The notes under the pieces are model-generated. The model ran no database searches and was not told the origin of the DNA. It saw only the letters and a program-made list of their open reading frames with translations. From Porphyra umbilicalis (lineage: Eukaryota; Rhodophyta; Bangiophyceae; Bangiales; Bangiaceae), in the NCBI GenBank assembly GCA_002049455.2, contig KV918807.1:186001-250000 (forward strand): a DNA stretch of 64,000 bases. Reading direction: 5' to 3'. Shown here piece after piece: positions 53,143 to 62,296 of the stretch (its first letter is position 1; every line of letters begins with the position of its first letter). Position numbers and translations under genes: made by a program.

Positions 53143-54970
53143 GACGCCAGGGCGTTCTCCACCCTGGATTGTAATGCGGGTTACTGGCAAATACCAGTAG
53201 CCGAGGAGGACAAACACCTCACGGCTTTCACGTGCCATTCGGGCGCATGGCAGTTCGTGCGCCTTCCCTTTGGGTTGTGCAACGCCTTTGCGACTTTCCA
53301 ACGCGCCATGGATATGATCCTGGCCGGTGTGACGTGGCAGATATGTTTGGTATATCTGGATGATGTGATTGTTTTCTCGGGTTCCCCCGAGGAACACTTA
53401 AAGCACCTTAATGAGGTGGCCCAGGCTGAGGATGCCTTTTGCCAGGCCAGGCTTAAAGAGCTCGATGCTGTTTCGCCCCCCGACCCCACGTGGAGTTGCC
53501 AAGCGGTCTTCTTCCGAGAAAAGAACGGGCTGCTCTGCCGTCGCTCGGTGTACGGACGGGAAACCCAAGTGGTTACCCCAGAGGCGCTAAAAAAGCGCCT
53601 CCTAACTCACCAACACCAGTCGGTGCTAGCCGGGCATCCCGACTCGAGAAAGATGTATAACACCAATCGTAGGTATGTGTACTGGCCTACGATGGTCGTT
53701 GACGTGTACAAGCACGTGGAGCAATGCCCCGCGTGCGTCAAGAACCGTCTTTCAGAGAGAAGACATACGACGGTGATGAAGATTTTCACCGCCGACGAGC
53801 CCTTCTCGGGGCTCGCCATGGATCTTTTGGGCCCACTGCCCACCTCTAAAGGGGGGCACAAGCACGTCCTGGTCATCTGTGACCGATTCACTAAGTTGAC
53901 AAGAGCCATCCCTCTGAGGGAAGCTACGGCACTGACCGTGACATCGGCATTTATAGATAGATGGGTTGCCGCATATGGCATCCCCGACACTGTCCTTACC
54001 GACAACGGACCGCAGTTTGCCTCGGTGTATTAGCAGGGCATCCTGGGTTTACTCGGTATAGCTTCGAACTATACCTCGCCTTATCACCCGCAGACGAACG
54101 GGCAGGTGGAGCGGTATAACCGCACCCGCGTTCGACAGCTCCGCTGCTATGTGGCGGAGCACCAAGCCGAGTGGGACAGCTATCTGTCCCTTTTGACGAC
54201 TGCGTACAACACGCAGGTCCATTCTAGCACTGGGGAAATCCCCTTTGCTTTCGTAAGCCCGAGGCGGCTCCAACTCATTGGGATTGAGAGAATGCCTCGG
54301 CTGAGACAAGCCGAGGAACGACCCGTCGACGCCAGCTCGGCGGTGGAACAATATGTTGAGGACCTGAAGGCCCTCATTCCCAAGGTCCGGGAGCACCTGG
54401 GGAAAGCCCAGGCAGCGTAACAGCGCGCATTCGATGCGCGCGCTCGAGAAAAGAATAACCAGCTAAAAGCTGGGGACTGGGTCTATCTGGATGCCCACTC
54501 CCGCTCGCCAAAGAAGCTTTTGTTCAAGACCCAGGGGCCTTACATGGTACTACAGACCGATGGGTACCGATTCCTGATAGACAGCCCCAGGGGCATCAGG
54601 ACGGTGAGCAGTGACCATGTCACTGGAGCTCCCACGCCCCCGGCGCGGGATGCCAAGTGGACCCGTTCCCTGAAGGCACAAGCCCTCTTTACGAAGGGGA
54701 CCCACCTTAAGGATGGTCCCGAATACGTGTTTGAAATTTTTATCAAACATGGTTGGAATGATGACGGGGAATTGAAGCTCTTAGTCAAATGGTTTGGGTT
54801 TCCCGAAGGGGAAGCCACGTGGCAATTTGCCTCTTCTCTTCCGAGAGAAGCCCTCCGGAAATACTGTCTCCGGAAGAAAATGAAACTGCCCGCCTTGACG
54901 CGGAAGGGGTATACTTCTCTGACGAAGTCAAGAAAAGAGTACAAGACCTGCAAGTCGCCCGGGAAGCCAT
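53143..54970 (+). pseudogene. Gypsy element B: chromovirus Pol fragment (RT-IN-chromodomain, RNase H deleted)
   Basis: One frame runs throughout with only two stops, TAG 54031 and TAA 54418. RT fingers/palm are present (FSTLDCNAGYWQIPV, VYLDDVIVFS near 53355). At about 53425 the frame jumps straight to the linker before integrase (EDAFCQARLKELDA), so RT thumb and RNase H are missing without loss of frame. Then come the integrase zinc region (HQHQSVLAGHPDSRK...CPACVKNR), MDLLGPLP, LTDNGPQF and QVERYNRT (Glu codon 54109) for the DDE core. A chromodomain at 54721-54868 (KLLVKWFGFPEGEATW) would read methylated histone tails to guide integration. It is truncated at the 5' side where it abuts element A. 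Perfect hairpins occur in the coding sequence at 53581-53601, 54423-54441, 54459-54473 and 54833-54850. Confidence 0.88.
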
Positions 54971-55398
54971 GGAGACAAGGGTCAAAAAGAAGAGGGGCTA
55001 AGCCCCTTTATTCCCTACGGGTACCTCTCGTACTCTCCCTCACAGTGCGGCACCTACCCTTAAAGAAGGCGGTGAAGAATAACACAACCAATGACCAAGG
55101 GACAGGGGTGCCAAGCACCCCCGGTGACAAGTCACCAACCCCCGGAGCGAGAACCAAAGTCAGGGTTTTAGCCCTGACCGGGATCATCATCGCGCGAGTA
55201 ATACCCCGGCCCCGAGAAGGTCGGAGGTGTCGCCGAGGGACCGGTCGCCGTCCCATAAGGGACCGAAATAGCAACACCAGAGCCCGCCCCATAATGAGAC
55301 GGGGTAGCCGATCCCGAGCCCGCCCCATAAGGGGACGGGGAAACCACACCCGAGCCCGCCCCATAATGGGGCGGAACCGAAGAGCCAGACCCCACCCC
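54971..55398. repeat. Hairpin-rich junction and imperfect tandem repeat
   Basis: Perfect hairpins: AGGGGCT-A-AGCCCCT (54993-55007), GGGGTGC-CAA-GCACCCC (55105-55121), GGTGAC-AA-GTCACC (55123-55136), a 7-bp stem at 55159-55178, and CCGCCCC-ATAAT-GGGGCGG (55356-55374). From about 55260 to 55395 a repeat of about 36-39 bp holds GAGCCCGCCCCATAA. On the minus strand it reads four PHYGAGSG-like units, apparently the frameshifted C-terminal tail of the minus-strand gene next door. Confidence 0.75.
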
Positions 55399-57136
55399 TT
55401 AGTGGGGTGGGGACGGGGACGGCGGACGCTGCGGCGTCGCCGGCGACATACCACCCCCGGCCGGAACCAGGGGCAACGCCAAGTTGCGGATAGACCATCC
55501 CTTCAAAACGGTGTTGGTCTCTGCCACGGCAGCGCCGTACTCCTCCGCCAAGAGGCGGCGGACCGAGTCGACTGTACTCAAAGAGTACAGCACGTCCGCT
55601 TCTCGGTCACCCATGGGGTGTGACACAATAACGGCCATCTCGTTGCGAAGCCGCACCAAGGTGCGGCTTAGGGCCATCATCAGGGTGTGATCCACCCCGT
55701 TGGTGAGGATCGGGGGGAGCTGCCCTAGGGAGCGGGCCAAGCCATCCCACACAGCGCGCCGCACAGGCCGAGAGGTCCCCAGTTGGGCGGCCCCGTCCCA
55801 AGAGAATAAGGGAAGGGACGCCGACGGCGGACCCGAACGCCCCCCAATAAGGGGGACCGACCCACCTCCGGGGTGCGCTCGACGCGACCGACCATAACGC
55901 TCACCCCCGCAGGGGATATAGGGACGAGAGAACGGCCCCCAAAGGGGCGGAGCCGGATGCTGTTCAACCGCGGAGCTCGCGGGAGGCGACGGCGGCAGTG
56001 CCGCCGGGGGAGCCAAAAGGGCCGCCGGAACGTAACGGTTCGGCGCGGCCAAGGCCAGGTCCCTATCTAGGGGACGAAGACGCAGCTCATGAGTGACATC
56101 CCTCCCATAAGGGAGGGTGGAGACACCAAGGCCCTCCATGAGGACCAAGACCTCGTCGTCGTCAAGCCCCTTGGCGCACCGAAAGACCCCTCGGGGGCTT
56201 CCATCATGAAGGAGCCACGACTCCTTCCCCAGCTCCTCCACAAGGCGAAGGAGCTCTAACCCGGCCTCCAAGAGGGTCCGAGCGGACGAGTCGGCCGAGT
56301 AAAGTATCTCGGTCGTGAGCTCAACCAAAGCCGTCCGTAGGACCAGTGGAAGACGCCACAAATGGCCGTGGTGGCGGATGCTGCCGACGAAGACGTCGGC
56401 CACCTCGACGGCCCAAAGGGTCGCCAACATGATATGGTAGGGTCCCCCGAGGACCTCTCCCATCAGCTTGCTGCCACGCAGCGCCACCATCTGGGGCATC
56501 CGCGCGGCCATACCGCGCGGTACCTCTACGGACGCCTACCAAAGGGGGGCAATTGGATACAAAGCCTGACGCCGGAATACCGGAACTTCTCGGACCTCCC
56601 GCTGCTCATGGAGCACCAGGACGCCCTGGGTAGTGCGAATTCTTCACTCCCCAAGGGCGCCGGGTACAAAGTACCCGGTGTCCTCCTCCCCCATCTTGGG
56701 GGGAGTGCCAGGGTAATAGTCCCAAGAAAAGTATGGCTTGTCGCCCACTCCAGCGGGGAGGTCTCGCTCCGCCAAATGGCAAAGCACCCGGCACACCCGC
56801 CAGTCCTCCTGGCGACGGAGAAAGGGGAAGTCCGCTGCCGTCCCCTCGGGGACGGCGCACAACGGGCCGTAGTTGGCCCGGATGGTCGTCCATAGACTGA
56901 CCATGCGGCGGCCCTCAAGGACCGCATACCGCTGTTCCACCAGGGACCCGCCGAGGTCCCAGGGGAACCGGCGAAAAAGAGTCGGCAACGACGGCGGGAG
57001 TCGGCCAAGAAGCCGACAGGAGGGAGGCCAAGGTGCCGTCAATCTCCTCCTCCGCCCCGAGGACTTCACCAGAAGCGCCGCCGCGACTGTCGACCGCCAT
57101 GGCGGCCGTACCGTGGGCCTCATCGGCCGACGCCAT
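55399..57136 (-). pseudogene. Unclassified element gene, decayed left copy
   Basis: Homologue of the open gene at 62297-64000, in the opposite orientation. It starts MASADEAHGTAAMAV at 57136. An extra T in a T-run (five versus four in the right copy) shifts the frame after about 60 codons. It then stays in one frame to TAA at 55399, with two nonsense codons, TGA 56644-56646 and TAG 56536-56538. Both replace Trp codons (TGG) that the right copy keeps (GALGEW, PLWWAS). Beyond 55399 a different frame continues with PHYGAGSG-type repeats. Much of the protein is well conserved with the right copy, for example MAARMPQMVALRGSKLMGEV and VDHTLMMALSRTLVRLRNEM. No known family is recognised. Confidence 0.75.
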
Positions 57137-57363
57137 CGGGCCCCGCGAGACGGGGCCCCAAGGAAGTTCGATAAGCCCCACCCACGGGCGGGGCACGAGG
57201 TCGGCGAAGAGGGGGGAAGAACCCCGGACACGCGCTCTCGGCGCTGTCCCACCTCGTGACGAAGAGGGTGGCCACGTGACACCCGAGTCGTCCGGTCCCC
57301 CCAACGAAGGGGACCGTTTTGTACGCCCAGGTAGGAGGGCCTCATCAGACGCGGGCTGGTCTG

Positions 57364-58982
57364 ACACACGAGGCAGCACATGACAACAATGAGCCCTTCA
57401 TCGCTCTTTCTGGCCCCCCACATTGTGGAGCCGGGCCCATCCGCCAATCTGGCCGGTCTCCCACTGGCGGGCGTGCCAGGGGTCACACGTCCCGTTTGAA
57501 TGTTCAGAGCGCGGAGGCCGGCCCATCGGCCAATATTGGCTGACGGCCGAGTGCGAGGTGGACAGAGACCAAAAGATCTCCTCTTGCGCGCTATTTTTGG
57601 GTCGATGGCAAGTCCATTGCGAAATCATCGGAAATCGCAGCATATTTTGATCCTGGTCTGATCCCTGAACAATGGCCCGACGGTCAAGATCATGGGCCAG
57701 TTCTCGGTCGCTCAAAAGTGCATTCGGAAACTTGTGACGAGCCGGGCGCATATGTCGACCGGACGACGGCGTTGCCGATCCGGTCGACGTCGCCGCCGCG
57801 ATCCGTTACCCCCCCCCCCCCCCCGCTCCCCCCCCCCCCTGCGCCGCAGCCACCGCTATCCGTGCCCTCCACCCCCCCCCCCCCCCCCCCCCCCCCCCAC
57901 CGCCGCCATCGCGATCCGCGCCTTCCCCTTCCACCGCCGCCGTCGAGGCCGGCGCCGGCGCCTCGGCCCCCCTATTTTTTAAGCGCTCGTCACCGCTTTT
58001 TCTGCTCTCGTCTGGCGTCCTTGCTTTTTTGCACGTTTATTTTTGGCCTCTGGCTTGTTCACGTGGCTGTTCCCATATCGCCTTAAGCCGAAAATTACTC
58101 TCGCTGTTTTTTCTTTCTTTGCCACCTCGTCTTGGAGCTTTTGCTATGGGACTCAAAGCGGAGTCCTTGTAACTGAGTGCATCGCATCTTCGTCGAAAAC
58201 GTTCCTCATGGCCGTGCCACAATGCACAAAACATACTCGCTGAGAGCGAGAGGGGGATGCGCCCTCGGACCAGTACAGAGAGGCCACAAACAAAAACGCG
58301 AGCCCATTTAATCCTGAGTCAACAACACGTAAAACGAAAGGCAAAAGATAAGCAGCCGACAAGGCAGCCACAGCGGTGATCAGCACCACCGGGCGAGGGC
58401 GAAGAAGCGGCGCGGGCTGTGTACCGGGCAACTGCAGCGTGGGGAAGGGGGGGGGGCAGGGGGGGGGGGGGGGGGGGGCGCGGATCGCGGTGGCGGCGGC
58501 GCAGGGGGGGCGGGGAACCGGGGGGGCGGGGCGGGGGTAGCGGATTGCGGTGGCGACGTCGACAGGATCGGCAACGCCGTCGTCCGGTCGACATATGCGC
58601 CCGGCTCGTCACAAGTTTCCGAATGCACTTTTGAGCGACCGAGAACTGGCCCATGATCTCGACCGTCGGGCCATTGTTCAGGGATCAGACCAGGATCAAA
58701 ATATGCTGCGATTTCCGATGATTTCGCAATGGACTTGCCATCGACCCAAAAATAGCGCGCAAGAGGAGATCTTTTGGTCTCTGTCCACCTCGCAATCGGC
58801 CGTCAGCCAATATTGGCCGATGGGCCGGCCTCCGCGCTCTGAACATTCAAACGGGACGTGTGACCCCTGGCACGCCCGCCAGTGGGAGACCGGCCAGATT
58901 GGCGGATGGGCCCGGCTCCACAATGTGGGGGGCCAGAAAGAGCGATGGAGGGCTCATTGCTGTCATGTGCTGCCTCGTGTGT
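57364..58982. mobile_element. Fold-back element with about 530-bp inverted arms
   Basis: The sequence from 57364 (ACACACGAGGCAGCACATGACA) to about 57895 recurs as its reverse complement at about 58446-58982 with few differences. Each arm includes GGGCCAGTTCTCGGTCGCTC and an inner C-run or G-run. The loop of about 550 bp has balanced composition and no gene. Long C tracts at 57808-57898 and G tracts at 58448-58540 lie at the arm/loop border. No matching target duplication was found just outside (CTGGTCTG versus GAGCACCC), so the borders may be slightly off. It lies 5' of the left unclassified gene and appears to have displaced part of its leader. Confidence 0.75.
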
Positions 58983-59132
58983 GTGAGCACCCGCAGTCTT
59001 TGAGCAGAAAAGCGCCTTTGAGAATTGTTCGGTGACACGTCACTGGTTCTCAGCCACGTGTACGCGAAACGAGGAGCATATGGGTGGTACCATTGATCTC
59101 TGCTGAGTGGTAGGTTTTTTGTGGAACGACTG

Positions 59133-59337
59133 TATATGAGTGTATGCTTCGGGAACATCGTGCGTACTTGTATAACATATATGAGCCTTGCGTTTGCGTT
59201 AGTTCCGGCGTTCTGGTGCGCTTTGCGCCCTGTGATCCAGGCGTCTGTGTTCTTTCTCCTTTGTGTCGCTCCGCATCCTGTGCTGGGTTTTCTGACGGGG
59301 CGGTGCCCCGTCGGCTTTGCGGGCAGAAACCACTACA
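59133..59337 (-). repeat. Left inverted leader arm of the unclassified element
   Basis: Reverse complement of 61157-61356 with scattered differences. On the minus strand it begins TGTAGTGGTTTCTGCC and includes the perfect hairpin GACGGGGC-GGT-GCCCCGTC (59294-59312). In both copies the arm lies upstream of the large gene in the same orientation, so it is a shared 5' region, possibly LTR-like. No second copy at a 3' end is visible in the window. Confidence 0.8.
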
Positions 59338-61156
59338 AACAGTTTCTGTAGCTTTTTTCTTCTGTAGCATGTCAGACGCGGTCAGACGGAAGCCGTACGT
59401 CGCTTTTCGTAGGGCGTCCGGGCCAGCTGCCTCAGAATCAGGGTGGTGCGTTTAGACCCCCGGACACGTCGATCTGGTCAGACGCGTGGACTGTATTTTC
59501 GGTTGAGTCCGGCGATGGCGCTCCACGGGACAACCAAGCCACATTCTGTTCGAACTTTCACGCAGACGCTCGCGACCCATCATCCTGTAGAAGAGGGCCC
59601 CAGGACGGCCAGCGGGAGCTGCCGACGGCCGCATCACCGCTGTCGTCGGGCTCACCACCGCGGCGGCCGCACACGCCCGACACCCCCCCGCGCGCGCGTC
59701 GGTGCGCGAACGCCCGCGACCAGCGCATCCGGCGCGCGGTCCGCCGCCGCGCCGAAGAAGCGACCGGCCCCACCCACCCCCCGCGCGCGCGTGTGGGTGT
59801 CGCCGCCGTGGCCACCGTGGCGCCCGTCCGCCTCCACATCACCTGCACGGACCGTGGCGCCCGACGCCCCGCCCCGCTGGCGGCCGCACCGCCCGTCGCT
59901 CGCGATATGGCATGGTCTGAGGCGCCGCCGCCCCCGCGCCGACGCGGCGGTAGCGTTCACGGTGGCCCCGCTGGCTGCGGCGCCCCCATACTCCTCGCCC
60001 TCGCCACTGTCTGACGGGGGACGAGCTCCGACGACGTTGGGAGCGAAGAAGGGCGCCAGCAGCGCCACCGCCACCTCCCCTGCCGCGGCTGCCGCCGCCG
60101 TCGCGCCCGCCATCGCCGTGACTGCGAAGGAGGGTGGTTGTGACGGCGGCGGCGGCGGCCGCGGGCTGTGGTCCATGGCCTCACCGTCGTCGCTGCTGCC
60201 GCTAGCTCGCGAGCGCGCCGCGGCCGATGCGCCGGCGGGGGACGGCGGCGCGGAGTTCGACGGCGGGCTGCCTGCGGTGGCGGCGGCTGCGCCCAACTGC
60301 CGCGGCCGTGGTGACCGGGACGGGTGCGAGGGCGGGCTGGCGGCAGTGTGCACGTCTGGAGGTGCGGCATCATTCGTCTGCTGGTCGCTGGGGGAGGGAG
60401 GCGCGGCGGTGACAGCGGCGGCGCGGGAGGCGGCGGCGGTGGTGCTTGTTGGCGGTGGCTTGTTTGCCGAGGACGCGCGGCCGCGCGAGGGGGGTGGGTC
60501 GCGTGGGCTGCACTGCGGGCCGGTGTTTCATCGCCTGGATAGTTCTAAACTTTCCGGCTTCTAAATCTTTAACGAGTAGACGCGAAAATTTGTTTTTGAG
60601 TTACCATGCAAAGCTCCTGTGAGATGGCATCAGCATGATTCGGACGATCATGTGCACAACAGTCCCGTGGATCGGCGAAAATCCTACACTTCAGATTGCC
60701 GGTTTCTCGAGTTACCTCTGTGATTGGGCAGTTCATCACTACAGTTTCTAGACTCGTTCTACGGATCATCTGCGGGACTGATTCTGGGATCGTTCCAGAA
60801 GCAGTGTCATCCTGACCCACAGATCATCTTGGGGACTGTCCTTCGGAATAAAAATGAGGACTTGTTCATCCGATAGTCTGACTGCCTCTTCCACAAACAA
60901 ATTATCTGTCTGTTCCGCCGACAGCGTGAAAAAAAACGTTTCGAAACTCCCTCCGTTTAAACCAACGCCCATCGTGGAAGCTGACGTATCACTTGTGTGG
61001 CTGTGCATTGTAATGCGAGTGCTTGTGACATTTATTGCTGATCCCCAAATTTTGTCCTCGTGGACAGAGACTGACTTGCGGACCGACTCTCTCCACCAAT
61101 CAGATGCGCCCCTCGGACTGACATGGTGCTCCTGATTGCTTACATGGGCCCATACA
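59338..61156. other. Spacer between the inverted element copies
   Basis: 59.6-60.5 kb is GC-rich with an Ala/Gly/Arg-rich frame open on the plus strand (59443-60564) and overlapping minus frames; no domain. 60.56-61.15 kb has balanced composition with nothing recognised. Confidence 0.4.
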
Positions 61157-61356
61157 TGTAGTGGTTTCTGCCCACAAAGCCGACGGGGCAAGGCCCCGTC
61201 AGAAAACCCAGCACAGGATGCGGAGCGACACAAAGGAGAAAGAACACAAACGCCTGGATCACAGGGCGCGGAGCGCACCAGAACGCCGGAACTAACGCAA
61301 ACGCAACGCTGGTTTATTCGAGTACGCACGATGACCCCAAAGCATACACTCATATA
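61157..61356 (+). repeat. Right inverted leader arm of the unclassified element
   Basis: Begins TGTAGTGGTTTCTGCC and matches 59133-59337 inverted. It holds GACGGGGC-AAG-GCCCCGTC at 61182-61200: identical 8-bp stem, different loop from the left arm. Confidence 0.8.
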
Positions 61357-62296
61357 CCCTCAGAAACAAGACGCAGGACGTGCACAATCCCGACCCAGGA
61401 AAAGACGGTCGTAGGGGGGCCGGGGCCCGACGGGCCTCGGTCCCTGATGAGGGGTCCTGGTGGCCCCTGCCACGGATCAAGGGACCCCCTTCCACTGGAA
61501 GAGAGATATGGTCCCAGGATTTAAGCCAGCTTGGACTGAAATTGCCCAATACATCACTAGGGACTTATCCCCAGATTTTCAACTCTCCGATCGAAGTCCT
61601 CGTGGGATATCGATAGTGGCCGAGATCTAATCTCGGTCCCGGGCTTCTCCCCAGCCAGAGGAGCTTCCACAAGCTTCCAGGCCCCTCTAGGGGGCCCGGA
61701 TCGAGGGGTCGCGTGGCCCCTCGTTCGCGTCAGGCCCTGTCCCCCCCTGCCTTCGGGCAAGGGGGATGTCAGACCCGGGGGTGGCCCTGAGAGCCACCTG
61801 GCAGGCGCCCCGAAGGGGCGCCGCACCCCGCTCCCTCTAGGGGCATTGCGTGGGTGCTCGCGACCCCTCCCCCGGCTCATACCGGGGGGATCGCGTCATC
61901 AGGGGAGAGGGGGTTTCCCCCACATATTCCCCACCTTAGGGCCTGCGTCTCGCAGACCCGGGGCTGTGTCCAACAGCCCACACACTGGCCAGGGGGAGCC
62001 CCCGGCGGTTCGTCCGGCCTTGCCTCTCCAGGGCCCCTCGGTGGGACATCCTGGCGGGCCGCCCCCGGACTCGGGCCCCACGAGGGCCTCGGTGAGCCCC
62101 CCCAGGGCATACAAAACGGTCCCCCTCGTTGGGGGGACCGGGCTACTCGGGTGTCCCGCGGGCACCCTCGTCGTCACGAGGTGGGACAGCGCCGAGAGCG
62201 CGTGTCCGGGGTTCTTCCCCCCTCCTCGCCGACCTCGTGCCCCGCCCACGGGTGGGGCTCTTCGGACTTCCTTGGGGCCCCGTCTCGCGGGGTCCG
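61357..62296 (+). other. Hairpin-dense leader of the right unclassified element
   Basis: No coding frame is convincing. Perfect hairpins include CCGAGAT-CTA-ATCTCGG (61620-61636), GGCGCCCC-GAA-GGGGCGCC (61804-61822), a 7-bp stem at 61869-61888, and a 9-bp stem CGGTCCCCC/GGGGGACCG at 62117-62140. The left copy lacks most of this leader; homology resumes near the hairpin at 62117. Confidence 0.65.

Noticed and set aside
48415..54420. In-frame stops in the gypsy elements as evidence of a reassigned genetic code or readthrough
   Set aside because: All three stop codons occur, sister copies in the window carry Gln or Trp at four of the sites, and the intact copia frame uses none internally.
47271..54970. 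Infectious-type retrovirus with an envelope gene
   Set aside because: No frame with signal peptide and transmembrane features follows Pol in either gypsy element; they are ordinary decayed LTR retrotransposons.
57808..58540. Poly-Pro or poly-Gly proteins from C/G tracts
   Set aside because: The frames come from homopolymer tracts at the borders of an inverted repeat and have no other coding sign.
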